A stretch of DNA of 33,309 nt from Hyphomonas sp. (lineage in GTDB: Bacteria; Pseudomonadota; Alphaproteobacteria; Caulobacterales; Hyphomonadaceae), in NCBI GenBank assembly GCA_002700305.1, contig PACZ01000053.1, positions 99,156 through 132,464 of the forward strand, in the 5' to 3' direction. Positions within the stretch are counted from its first letter, which is position 1, and every line of letters starts with the position of its first letter. A model generated the notes under the pieces. It was not told the DNA's origin and searched no databases. It worked only from the letters and a program-made list of their open reading frames with translations. Shown here one piece after another: positions 16,895-24,915 of this stretch. A program made the position numbers and the translations under genes.

Positions 16895-17683
16895 TCAGAC
16901 CGGAGACACGCCGCCATACACAATAAAATACGGATTGTCATAGCCGCGCTCGCGCTTGCCATAGAGGAGCGGGGCGCCTTCTTCCGTGAGCACACGTCCG
17001 CCGGCCGCTTCCACGACGGCTTGCCCGGCGGCGGTGTCCCACTCCATCGTGCGGCCCATGCGCGGATAAAGATCAGCTTCGCCTGCCGCGATGAGGCAGA
17101 ATTTCAGCGAAGACCCAGCGCCCTTGATGTCCGCAACAGTGAACTTCTCAAGGAAGGCGTCGGTTTCCGGTGTGCGGTGAGACTTGGACGCCACCGCCGT
17201 CACGCCTTCTTCCGGCGCCTTGCGGATGCGCAGCGGCGTGCGGTCTGCCGGCACATCCGCGCCCGGCGCAGCCTCTCCCTGCCAGGCGGAATTGTGGGCG
17301 TCCGCCACGAACAGGCGCGACAGGGCCGGCGCATAGACGACGCCCATCACGGGGCGGCCATGTTCGATAATGGCGATGTTCACGGTAAACTCGCCATTCT
17401 TGTTGATGAACTCCTTGGTGCCGTCGAGCGGGTCGACCAGGGCGAAACGGACCCCGTGCTCCGGCATCTCACCGGCGGCCATGGCCTCTTCGGCTATGAC
17501 TTTCAGGTCCGGATCAGCCTCGGCCAGCGCTTTCAGGATCAGCGCCTCGGCCTTCTCATCCGCGAGCGTGACCGGAGAATCGTCGCCTTTCCGGCTGAAA
17601 TCGAAGTCGCCCTCATAGATCTCCATGATCAGCTTGCCTGCATCCAGTGCAATGCGCGCCAGCGTGTCACCTGTAATCGCCAA
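16895..17683 (-). CDS. cysQ: 3'(2'),5'-bisphosphate nucleotidase (inositol monophosphatase superfamily)
   Basis: CysQ removes the 3'-phosphate from PAP and PAPS, clearing the inhibitory by-product of sulfate assimilation. The 262-residue protein carries metal ligands in IAEEA (63-67), DPLDGTKEF (84-92) and EWDTAAGQ (214-221), plus GDDSPVTLAD near residue 33, as in CysQ rather than inositol monophosphatases. I propose a TTG start at 17683, because GGGAGAA lies 5 bases upstream and the family N-terminus starts about there. No in-frame ATG lies nearer than the frame's upstream end at 17743, which would add 20 atypical residues. It is divergent from the caspase-like gene. Confidence 0.92.
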   Translation of the reverse strand: MAITGDTLARIALDAGKLIMEIYEGDFDFSRKGDDSPVTLADEKAEALILKALAEADPDLKVIAEEAMAAGEMPEHGVRFALVDPLDGTKEFINKNGEFTVNIAIIEHGRPVMGVVYAPALSRLFVADAHNSAWQGEAAPGADVPADRTPLRIRKAPEEGVTAVASKSHRTPETDAFLEKFTVADIKGAGSSLKFCLIAAGEADLYPRMGRTMEWDTAAGQAVVEAAGGRVLTEEGAPLLYGKRERGYDNPYFIVYGGVSPV

Positions 17684-17818
17684 ACCTGTTCTCCCGCATG
17701 AAAATCCGGCGCTCTTCCTGTCAGCCCCGCCCGTGATAGGCAAGCCCGTAGCAGCGACATTGACTGACGCGCCCCTCTACGAGACGATTAACCTTCGTGA
17801 GATGAGTGGAGTGGGAAC

Positions 17819-19381
17819 ATGATTTCACGCCGGCACCTGTTGCTGTTAGGCGGCGCCGCCGCCCTGCCCTGGCCGGGCCGGGCGCAGGGAAGTCTGGCGC
17901 CGCGCCACGCCCTCATTATCGGGAATGCCGCCTATTCCGAAGGGATCGGAACCCTGGCCAATCCGGTCCGGGATGCCCGTCTCGTGGCCGAAGGCATTCA
18001 GGAATGCGGTTTCTCCCTCGTCACCGGCGACATCGTGCAGGACGCCGGCCGGTCGGAGATGATGTCGGCCTTCCGCGCCTATGTGGACGCCATGCAGGCC
18101 AGCGGGCCGGAGGCGACAGGCTTTGTCTATTATTCCGGTCATGGCGCCGCCCGCGAAGGCGAAGGCAATTTCCTGATCCCGGTCGAGGATGCCGACATGC
18201 TGGACGAAGCGCTCTGGGACGATTCCATTTCGCTCGATTGGGTGATGGGCAAGCTGACCGATTGCGAAGCCCCGACGGTCCTCTCCATCGATGCCTGCCG
18301 CAATGTGCTGAAACTGCCGGAAGCCGAACGCGCCCTCGGCGGCGGGGAATCCTTCCGGGGCCTGCGCCGGTCGGCAGGCAGCGCCGAAGAGCGCAACATG
18401 TTCATCTCCTTCGCCACCTGGGAAGGCGAAACCGCAAGCGACGGGCGCGCCGATGACGGCAATGGCCCCTATGCCAAGGCGCTCGGCACCCGCCTGCTGG
18501 AACCCGCTGTCACGGTGCGCGACATGTTCGAGAATGTCCGCCTCGACGTTCTGGAAATGACACTGCAGCGTCAGGAGCCGATGAATCTGTCGCGCCTGCA
18601 GCGCCGGTCCAGCGACATCCGCATTGGCGCGTGGAGCCGCGCGCCGGGCGCCCCGATGGCGCCGGTCAGCCAGAACCCGCTTCGCGTCGCACTGGTCTTC
18701 TCCAATGATTATGCCGGCAACGGCGATTACGCGCTGCCAAACACGCATGCGGACGGTGAAAAGGTTTCCACCGCCCTCAGCGAGAGCGGCTACAAGGTGC
18801 GCCACATCCGCAATGCAGACCTTGCCGGCTTCAATGACGGTCTTGCCATGCTGCGCAATGCGCTGAACGCGGCCGGCCCGGCCAGCGTGGGCGTCGTCTA
18901 TTTCGCCGGATACGGAGCATCCCTGTTCGGGGAAGACAATTACCTGATCCCGAACGGCCCCCTGCCCCGCAACGAATACGAGGTCGCGGAAAGCGGCGCG
19001 AAATTGCAGGACGCCGTCGAATTCCTGGAAGACTCCGCCGCGCAGGCCGTTGTCCTGATGGTGGATTGCGGGCGCAAATACGACTCGCCGCTGGAAACGA
19101 AAGGACTGGAGCCCGGCTTTGCCGATTATACGTCAGACGCCAATGTCGTGATCGCCTATGCCGACAAGCCCGGCACGACGCGGCCGGACGCGACAGGCCC
19201 ATCCATCTTTGCCGATGCCTTTGCGCGCCGGATCCAGTCGCCCGACCGGATCGACATCAACAAGGTGATGCTGCAGGTCAGCGGCGACGTGATCGCCGAA
19301 ACCGCCAACCAGCAACAGCCCTGGTTCCAATCATCTGTCCGCCTGCCCATCTTCTTCCGGGCAGACCTGGACGAGGCCTGA
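17819..19381 (+). CDS. Tat-exported tandem caspase-fold (peptidase C14/metacaspase-like) protein
   Basis: The 520-residue protein starts with a twin-arginine signal (SRRHLLLLGG, residues 3-12), cleaved near GRAQ (20-23), so it is probably periplasmic. Two caspase-like p20 units follow. The first (about 29-270) begins RHALIIGNAAY and has the dyad His108 in YYSGHGA and Cys160 in SIDACRN, so it looks active. The second (about 288-512) begins LRVALVFSNDYAG and keeps the fold. However, the His position is Tyr365 (YFAGYGA) and the Cys position reads VDCGRK, with Cys417 one residue early and Gly418 in its place. It therefore looks inactive. Bacterial relatives cleave after Arg/Lys or act in signalling. 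No partner is adjacent. It lies between cysQ (divergent) and an FKBP gene (convergent, 4-base gap). Confidence 0.88.
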   Translation: MISRRHLLLLGGAAALPWPGRAQGSLAPRHALIIGNAAYSEGIGTLANPVRDARLVAEGIQECGFSLVTGDIVQDAGRSEMMSAFRAYVDAMQASGPEATGFVYYSGHGAAREGEGNFLIPVEDADMLDEALWDDSISLDWVMGKLTDCEAPTVLSIDACRNVLKLPEAERALGGGESFRGLRRSAGSAEERNMFISFATWEGETASDGRADDGNGPYAKALGTRLLEPAVTVRDMFENVRLDVLEMTLQRQEPMNLSRLQRRSSDIRIGAWSRAPGAPMAPVSQNPLRVALVFSNDYAGNGDYALPNTHADGEKVSTALSESGYKVRHIRNADLAGFNDGLAMLRNALNAAGPASVGVVYFAGYGASLFGEDNYLIPNGPLPRNEYEVAESGAKLQDAVEFLEDSAAQAVVLMVDCGRKYDSPLETKGLEPGFADYTSDANVVIAYADKPGTTRPDATGPSIFADAFARRIQSPDRIDINKVMLQVSGDVIAETANQQQPWFQSSVRLPIFFRADLDEA

Positions 19382-19385
19382 GCCC

Positions 19386-20273
19386 CTAGTCCAGCACGTC
19401 CGCCAGTTCGACTTCGAAGACGAGATCGGAATTCGGCGGGATCGGCCCGCCCGGCGTGCCCTTCTTGCCATAGGCGAGGTCGGACGGGATGTAGAGCAGC
19501 CAGCGGTCGCCCGGCTTCATCATCGACAGGGCCTCGACCCAGCCGCGGATCAGGCGGTTGGACGGGAAGATTTCCGGGGCGCCGCGCTGGAAGGCGCTGT
19601 CGAACATTTCGCCCGTGTCGGCAAGGCGGCCCTCATAATAGACGACAACGTCCTGCCCGTTGGCCGGGCTTGCGCCTGTCTCGTCACCGCTTTCCAGAAC
19701 GACATATTCGAGGCCGGAGCCGGTTTTCTTCACTTCCGGCGCGTCATGGTTCCACGGGGTGTATTTCTCCCACGCAGCCGTATCGACCGATTTCGGCTCC
19801 ATCAGGTCGACGAGATCGACCAGAAAGACGAGATCGTCACCGGGCTTGATGACAGAGCCCGGACGCGGGCTGTCGCCATAGGCCAGCTTGCTGGGGATGT
19901 AGAACATGTACTGGTCGCCCTCATGCATCTTCTGCAGGCCGATGGTCCAGCCGGGGATGACCTGGTTCAGGCGGAACATGGCGGGCTTGCCGCGATCGAA
20001 GGAGGAATCGAACTTTTCACCCTCCGCCGTGCGGCCTTCATAATTGACGCGCACAAGATCGCTTGGGGTGGGGCTCGCGCCCTTGTCGTCGCCTTCCCGG
20101 ATCACGATCCATTGCAGGCCGGATGGGTCGGTCTGGACGCCTTTGGCATCCGGGTTCCATGGCATGTGCTGGTCGAACACCGCGTCGACATCGGTCGGCG
20201 CTTTTTCACCACCGCTGCAGGCGGCAAGAATGGCGAGGGCGGCACTGGCCGCAACAGCGAGGATGCGCTTCAT
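19386..20273 (-). CDS. Lipoprotein with two FKBP-type peptidyl-prolyl isomerase domains
   Basis: The 295-residue protein has a lipoprotein signal with lipobox LAAC (Cys19), so it is membrane-anchored on the periplasmic side. Two tandem FKBP domains follow. The first (about 50-158) has VNYEGR, FDSSFDRG, VIPGW, GLQKM and YIPSKLAYGD. The second (about 184-293) has VYYEGR, FDSAFQRG, LIRGW and YIPSDLAYGK. Both keep the core aromatic and Tyr residues, so both may be active in isomerising X-Pro bonds during envelope protein folding. GGAG lies upstream of the ATG. It is convergent with the caspase-like gene and about 95 bp downstream of ilvA on the same strand. Confidence 0.92.
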   Translation of the reverse strand: MKRILAVAASAALAILAACSGGEKAPTDVDAVFDQHMPWNPDAKGVQTDPSGLQWIVIREGDDKGASPTPSDLVRVNYEGRTAEGEKFDSSFDRGKPAMFRLNQVIPGWTIGLQKMHEGDQYMFYIPSKLAYGDSPRPGSVIKPGDDLVFLVDLVDLMEPKSVDTAAWEKYTPWNHDAPEVKKTGSGLEYVVLESGDETGASPANGQDVVVYYEGRLADTGEMFDSAFQRGAPEIFPSNRLIRGWVEALSMMKPGDRWLLYIPSDLAYGKKGTPGGPIPPNSDLVFEVELADVLD

Positions 20274-20323
20274 ATTGAGGCTCCATTTCGGCTTCTATAT
20301 TTGGGTCAGGGTCTAGGCCGCTT

Positions 20324-20347
20324 CCGGGGCGAAGTCACCCGCCCCGG
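20324..20347 (-). terminator. GC-rich hairpin after threonine ammonia-lyase
   Basis: A perfect 8-bp stem CCGGGGCG/CGCCCCGG with an 8-base loop lies about 22 bases past the ilvA stop. No T-run follows on either strand. It is a transcript-end or RNA-stabilising hairpin rather than a classical intrinsic terminator. Confidence 0.4.
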
Positions 20348-20369
20348 CCAGCCTTCAACATTACAGATG

Positions 20370-21596
20370 TCACATGCTGCGCGGCGGATAGCCGGCCATG
20401 GTCAGCGCATCGACGACTTCCTGCGTGTGCTGGCTGTCGCGCGTCTCGATCAGGATGTCGAACTCGGCGCCCTTGGCCGGCACGTCCAGCGCGATGCGGT
20501 TGTGGGCGACTTCCATGATGTTCGCGCCCTGGTCGCCGATGATCTTGGAGACCAGCGCCAGCAGGCCCGGCCGGTCGTCGCCGATGATGCGGATACGCGC
20601 GAGGCGGTTTTCCCGCACCAGCGCCCGGGTCAGCACCGAGGCCAGCAGCCGCGTATCGATGTTCCCGCCGCAGAGGACGAGGCCGACTTTCCGGCCATAA
20701 AAGCGCGTCGGATGCGCCAGCAGCGCGGCAAGGCCTGCGGCCCCGGCGCCCTCGGCAATCGTCTTCTCGATGTCGGCATAGAGCGTGATCGCCCGTTCGA
20801 GGTGCTCTTCCTCGACCAGAAGGATGTCGTCCACCAGCTGTTCGGCGAACTGGCGGGTGATCTTGCCCACTTCTTTCACCGCGATGCCTTCAGCGATGGT
20901 GGCGCCGCCCATTTTGGGCGTCTTGCCGTTCAGCGCCGCATGCATGCACGGATACATGGCCGCCTCGACGCCAAAGATCTTGATGTCCGGCTTCAGCGCC
21001 TTGGCGGCTGTTGCGATGCCGCTGATCAGGCCGCCGCCGCCGATCGGCACGACCAGCGTGTCGAGCTCCGGATTGGCCTCCAGCATTTCCAGCGCGATGG
21101 TCCCCTGCCCGGCGATGATGTCGATGTCATCGAACGGGTGGATGAAGGTCAGGCCCTCTTTTTCGGCCAGCGCCAGGGCATAATCCTTCGCCTCGTCGAA
21201 GATCAGGCCTTCCAGCACGACGCGGGCGCCATGGTCGCGCGTGTGCTGCACCTTGTTGAACGGCGTCGTCTCAGCCATCACGATGGTCGCCGGAATGCCG
21301 AGGCGGAGGGCATGGTGCGCCACGCCCTGCGCATGGTTTCCGGCAGAGGCCGCGATCACGCCGCGCTTCTTCTGCTCCTCGGTCAGCTTGGACAGCTTGT
21401 TCAGCGCCCCGCGCTCCTTGAAGGCGGCGGTGTACTGGTGATTTTCGAACTTCACCCACACTTCGGCGCCCGTGATCGAGGACAGCGTCTTCGAATGGCT
21501 GAGCGGCGTGTTCTGGACCTGACCTGCAATAATCATTGCAGCGGCTTTCACATCATCGAGCGTGACGGGAAGGCTTGGGCGCTGCGTATCGGCCAT
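20370..21596 (-). CDS. ilvA: Threonine ammonia-lyase (threonine dehydratase) with C-terminal ACT domain
   Basis: This PLP enzyme converts threonine to 2-oxobutanoate and ammonia, the entry to isoleucine synthesis. The 408 residues contain the PLP lysine Lys60 in ENHQYTAAFKERGA, the ASAGNHAQG loop, the phosphate-binding glycine run PIGGGGLISG and LCGGNID near the end of the catalytic domain. An ACT-type regulatory domain follows (about 330-408, RIRIIGDDRPGLLALVSKIIG). The single short ACT domain matches the roughly 400-residue IlvA/TdcB-like form, not the 510-residue E. coli IlvA. Whether it is isoleucine-inhibited or catabolic cannot be told. The ATG follows GAGGACC. Confidence 0.93.
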   Translation of the reverse strand: MADTQRPSLPVTLDDVKAAAMIIAGQVQNTPLSHSKTLSSITGAEVWVKFENHQYTAAFKERGALNKLSKLTEEQKKRGVIAASAGNHAQGVAHHALRLGIPATIVMAETTPFNKVQHTRDHGARVVLEGLIFDEAKDYALALAEKEGLTFIHPFDDIDIIAGQGTIALEMLEANPELDTLVVPIGGGGLISGIATAAKALKPDIKIFGVEAAMYPCMHAALNGKTPKMGGATIAEGIAVKEVGKITRQFAEQLVDDILLVEEEHLERAITLYADIEKTIAEGAGAAGLAALLAHPTRFYGRKVGLVLCGGNIDTRLLASVLTRALVRENRLARIRIIGDDRPGLLALVSKIIGDQGANIMEVAHNRIALDVPAKGAEFDILIETRDSQHTQEVVDALTMAGYPPRSM

Positions 21597-21669
21597 GGTT
21601 TCGGTCCTCGGGGTTAAAGCGCGCGCACCCTATGCCCGAGCCTGTGGAAGAGCAAGCGGGATGGGGAGT

Positions 21670-21699
21670 TTGGGAGGCGTACGCCTTATGTGATAGAAT
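21670..21699 (+). promoter_or_regulatory. Putative promoter with internal 12-bp palindrome ahead of the low-GC gene
   Basis: TTGGGA (21670-21675) and TAGAAT (21694-21699) are 18 bp apart and could be -35/-10 elements. Transcription would then start almost at the ATG at 21706, giving a leaderless mRNA, which fits the lack of an SD. A perfect palindrome AGGCGTACGCCT (21675-21686) sits in the spacer, a classical repressor position. Confidence 0.4.
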
Positions 21700-21705
21700 A
21701 AACCT

Positions 21706-22476
21706 ATGAAAGCTGAATCGTTCAACCTTACGGCACTGTCCGATCGACTCTTCGCTGAAAAGAGGTTGCTATCGCTGGCTGGCAAGATTCGTCGAGCTCA
21801 ACATTTGGGATCGATGCATGCTGATTTGGTGATGGCTGCCGAAAGCCTAGATGCTCTTGAAGAACTCTACTCGCAAAGTCCGTCCGATGACTTTTCGAGA
21901 CAGATAACGGAATTTGCTCTACTTAGTAATGCACTGCTTCTTTACGCACGTGCCACGAAGACAACGTCAAAAGAACGTGGATCGTTCGATTTGTTGTCCA
22001 GATTCAGCGCTGATGAAAAAGTCGTACATCAAGAACTAGTCGATCTGAGAGACCACGCCATCGCTCACTTTGGGTCAGGGGGAAGTTATCAAGGGCTATG
22101 GCAAGCCGAAACGGTCATTCTTCAAACAACTGACGAAGGAGGGCGAGTTGGAGTCCCGACTCGTAGAGCAACACGGGACAGGCAATTGGCGGCCCGAGCG
22201 CGAAAGCAAGTCGAAACAGCCCGCGCCCTCATCTTTGAAATTACCCAACAGAAAAATGACGACGTAACCGACGAATTGAACAGCATGACACCAGAGGTGC
22301 TTAAGGAGGAAGTTTTCCAGCACCCAATAAACCTCGACATCTTTCTAGGGTCATCAGAAGCAGCAAATGCGGCACGAACATCGGCTAACCAAGGAGGATA
22401 CACCAAGGGAATAGTTCGGACGCCTCAGAACTCATCTAAATTCTCTACTCCTCCATCCCCGCAATCCACTGATTGA
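21706..22476 (+). CDS. Low-GC hypothetical protein with an Rx5H (HEPN-like) motif
   Basis: I recognise no named family. The 256-residue protein is mostly helical. It contains LVDLRDHAIAHFG, where Arg115 and His121 form an Rx5H pair like the RNase motif of HEPN proteins, with helices before (65-85) and after (158-182). The assignment is suggestive only. Base composition is unlike its surroundings: lines I counted by hand are about 42-47% GC, while flanking genes are well above 60%. The last residues (FSTPPSPQSTD) are read from sequence belonging to the 3' end of the convergent cytochrome gene, overlapping it by 32 bp. That suggests an inserted gene reading past its original end. No SD is present. 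Confidence 0.7.
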   Translation: MKAESFNLTALSDRLFAEKRLLSLAGKIRRAQHLGSMHADLVMAAESLDALEELYSQSPSDDFSRQITEFALLSNALLLYARATKTTSKERGSFDLLSRFSADEKVVHQELVDLRDHAIAHFGSGGSYQGLWQAETVILQTTDEGGRVGVPTRRATRDRQLAARARKQVETARALIFEITQQKNDDVTDELNSMTPEVLKEEVFQHPINLDIFLGSSEAANAARTSANQGGYTKGIVRTPQNSSKFSTPPSPQSTD

Positions 22477-23491
22477 TCAGGTCTATCCCCACCGGGTCTG
22501 ACAAGGTCCGCCCCAGTTCGGGCATGGCGATGCCGGGTTCGGTGGAGGCCATGCGGAAGGCGAGGATCGATTCCTCCGGGTGCCCCGGATCGATGACATA
22601 GCGCCGGTCGCCGGAGCCGCGGCCTGCTGCTGTCGGATGTTTCTTCAGGCCAAGGCGCGTGGGCGAAGTTTCTTCCAGCGTCAGCCAAAGGCCGGAATTG
22701 GACGCAGACCCGCCGGGATTGTGGCAATGGCCGCAATTGATATCGAGATAACCGCGCGCCCGCGCGTCCAGCGGCAGGCTCACATCCATCGCATCCGGCG
22801 CCGCCTTCAGGCCCAGCGGCACGCCGTCCAGAATGCCGGCTGCCACCCAGTCCGACAACTGGTCCACACCGGCCGGGCCCGGATGATCGAGATTGCGCAG
22901 TTTCGGCCCGATCGGTTCCACCACATCGCCGCTCTGATGGCAGGTCTTGCACTGGTTCTTGTTGGGCACTTCGTAATGGATTTCCAACGGCTCACCCTGT
23001 GGACTGATCGTCTCGATCGTCCGGCGCGCACCGACCGGGGCGTATGTCGCCTCTGTGCCGGCCTCGTTCCAGACATAAGGGAACGCCGCCCAGCCATCGG
23101 CCTTGCGGATGAGCACCCGCGTTTCGACCTTGAAATTCCCGGTTTCGGGATCCCGCAGGTCTGGCGCAAACGCGAAGGTCTTGATCAGCGCCGTGCCGAC
23201 CGGAAACTCCGGCAGGCCCGCGCCATCGGCCTTCGCAGTCTCGCCCGGCGGGACATAGATAAACCGGTGCTTGTCCGCATCGTCCGAGAAGAGCGGATTG
23301 ATCAGGTCATAGGACTTCACCCGCTTTGACGGATGATCTGCCCCGGCATCGGTAAAAAAGCCGTAGTCGGACAGAACCGGCGCAGGCTTGTCTGCCAGAA
23401 TGGTTTCAAGATCCGGACCGGGGGGCGCCGCGGCCTGCCCTGCCCCGCAAGCGGCGAGGATCAGGCAGGCAAACGGCAGGACGTGTCTCAT
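22445..23491 (-). CDS. SO2930-family dihaem c-type cytochrome lipoprotein (TIGR03806-like)
   Basis: The 348-residue protein has a lipoprotein signal with lipobox LAAC (Cys15) and two haem c motifs, CKTCH (181-185) and CGHCH (253-257). A possible axial Met lies in GIAMPELGR near residue 322. The N-terminal half (SDYGFF, INPLFSDDADKHRFIYVPPG, FPVGTALIKTFAF) matches my memory of the SO2930/HNE_0200 family, which is annotated as uncharacterised. It is presumably a periplasmic electron carrier or redox enzyme. Its ATG overlaps the stop of the upstream beta-helix gene (ATGA, 23488-23491), implying translational coupling. At its 3' end it overlaps the low-GC gene on the other strand. Confidence 0.87.
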   Translation of the reverse strand: MRHVLPFACLILAACGAGQAAAPPGPDLETILADKPAPVLSDYGFFTDAGADHPSKRVKSYDLINPLFSDDADKHRFIYVPPGETAKADGAGLPEFPVGTALIKTFAFAPDLRDPETGNFKVETRVLIRKADGWAAFPYVWNEAGTEATYAPVGARRTIETISPQGEPLEIHYEVPNKNQCKTCHQSGDVVEPIGPKLRNLDHPGPAGVDQLSDWVAAGILDGVPLGLKAAPDAMDVSLPLDARARGYLDINCGHCHNPGGSASNSGLWLTLEETSPTRLGLKKHPTAAGRGSGDRRYVIDPGHPEESILAFRMASTEPGIAMPELGRTLSDPVGIDLINQWIAGMEE

Positions 23492-24750
23492 GGCTGTTTC
23501 GTGTCCTGCGGCAGGACCACGGCCTCACGCTCCGGCACAGGTGTCCCGGCCGGGCGGTCCATGCTGGGCTGCAGCTTCGACGGGTCGAGCGGATATTCGC
23601 CGAGCCCCAGATTGAGGAAGCCGACTTCGGGCGCCTCGGCAATCACGAGATTGACGGCCTGGTCCTCCCCGCCATTCCAGCGGGTGACACCATCTGTCAC
23701 GATGGACGGCAGCGACCCGCCCAGCACAGCCGCGACAGGCGCCAGCATGCCCTGCGGATCATCCAGCCCACCTTCATACGTGTTGCCACTGAGGGTGATA
23801 TCCGTCAGCAGCGGATTGTAGTTTTCATCCGTGAACGGCTCTGTATAGGCATTCAGCATGACGTCCACTGTGCGATTGTCCGCAAACCGGTTGCCGGTGA
23901 TGTAAACATCGGAATTGGCCATGACGATCATGCCGGTGCCGCTTGGCACGCCCGCCACGATATTGCCGACCGGGGCGAAATTCACCGTGTTGTTCTCGAC
24001 GATGTCATTGTCATAGACGCGCGTGGAATGACCGCCCATGACAGGCAGGTCCGGCAAGTCGAAGACGAGGATGCCGCCCGCATTGTGGCGCGCGATATTT
24101 CCGTACACGTCCGCATAGGATGAGTTCTCGATCTCGATCCCGGCGACATTGTATTCGGCGACCGAGTCCCGCACGATAATGTTCTCGGACTGGCCGACAT
24201 AGATGCCCGCGTCAGAGGCGCCGCGGACGGTACAGTTCTGCACCAGCACATCGGTCGACTCGACCGGATAGATGCCATAGGCGCCGTTGGTCTCGTCCGG
24301 CTCGCCGGACCATTCCACTGTCAGATACTGATAGGTGATCCGGTCGGAATCTTTCGACTTGATGCCGTCGCCCTTGGTATCGCGAATGCCGAAATCGGTC
24401 AGCACGACATCGTCGGCGGTCACGAGCAGGCCTTCGCCCGCGCCGGTCTGGCCCGCAAAGTCCAGGATCGTCTTGCCCTGCCCCGCCCCGGCCAGGGTCA
24501 CGCCATCGACGTCCAGCGACAGGCCGGTGGTGAATTCGAAATTGCCTTCCGGCATGACGATTTTGTCGCCTGGCTCGGCCTCAATCAGGGCAAGTTGCAG
24601 GTTTTCGGCGAAATCCCCTTCGGCGGACACATGGGTGACCCCGTCCTCCGCGGGCGCGGCGATTTCCGGCGCCGCGGCGTCTTCTTTTTTGGAACAGGCG
24701 GCTGGCGCCAGAATTGCGGCAGCGGCCACTGCCAGAATGATCGGTCTCAT
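23488..24750 (-). CDS. Right-handed parallel beta-helix lipoprotein (TIGR03805-like), partner of the dihaem cytochrome
   Basis: The 420-residue protein has a lipobox ending APAAC (Cys19). It then shows stacked beta-helix turns through about 50-340: LSLDVDGVTLAGAGQGKTIL, LLVTADDVVLTDFGIRDTKG, DVLVQNCTVRGASDAGIYVG, NIIVRDSVAEYNVAGIEIEN, SYADVYGNIARHNAGGILVF and VYITGNRFADNRTVDVML. These resemble NosD/pectate-lyase-like repeats. The C-terminal 80 residues are outside the helix. The family is known to occur next to the SO2930-type cytochrome, and its function is not known to me. The ATG at 24750 follows GGGAGAG, and the open frame to 24855 has no signal peptide. Surface or periplasmic glycan binding is only a guess. 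Confidence 0.87.
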   Translation of the reverse strand: MRPIILAVAAAAILAPAACSKKEDAAAPEIAAPAEDGVTHVSAEGDFAENLQLALIEAEPGDKIVMPEGNFEFTTGLSLDVDGVTLAGAGQGKTILDFAGQTGAGEGLLVTADDVVLTDFGIRDTKGDGIKSKDSDRITYQYLTVEWSGEPDETNGAYGIYPVESTDVLVQNCTVRGASDAGIYVGQSENIIVRDSVAEYNVAGIEIENSSYADVYGNIARHNAGGILVFDLPDLPVMGGHSTRVYDNDIVENNTVNFAPVGNIVAGVPSGTGMIVMANSDVYITGNRFADNRTVDVMLNAYTEPFTDENYNPLLTDITLSGNTYEGGLDDPQGMLAPVAAVLGGSLPSIVTDGVTRWNGGEDQAVNLVIAEAPEVGFLNLGLGEYPLDPSKLQPSMDRPAGTPVPEREAVVLPQDTKQP

Positions 24751-24842
24751 GCCCGTACTCTCCCCCGGGTTATAGTTGACGGTAGTGTCATCTTGTGCGG
24801 GCAAAATGGCAAGAGCCGGAAAACCCCTCTCCGGAACACAAA

Positions 24843-24870
24843 GCCCCGCCGGCATCTCTGCGGGCGGGGC
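24843..24870 (-). terminator. Terminator-like hairpin after the DUF1150 gene
   Basis: On the minus strand, GCCCCGCC/GGCGGGGC form an 8-bp stem over a 12-base loop, followed by TTTGTGTT. It lies 45 bases after the DUF1150 stop, before the beta-helix gene. The T-run is interrupted. Confidence 0.55.
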
Positions 24871-24915
24871 ATATAGGGTCCATAGAGGGTCTATAGATGG
24901 TGTTGTTGATGGTCC

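Noticed and set aside
19382-20369. Possible pseudogene or duplication inside the FKBP gene because of its repeated halves
   Set aside because: Both halves are intact and in one frame with a clean lipoprotein signal. A two-domain FKBP is a normal architecture.
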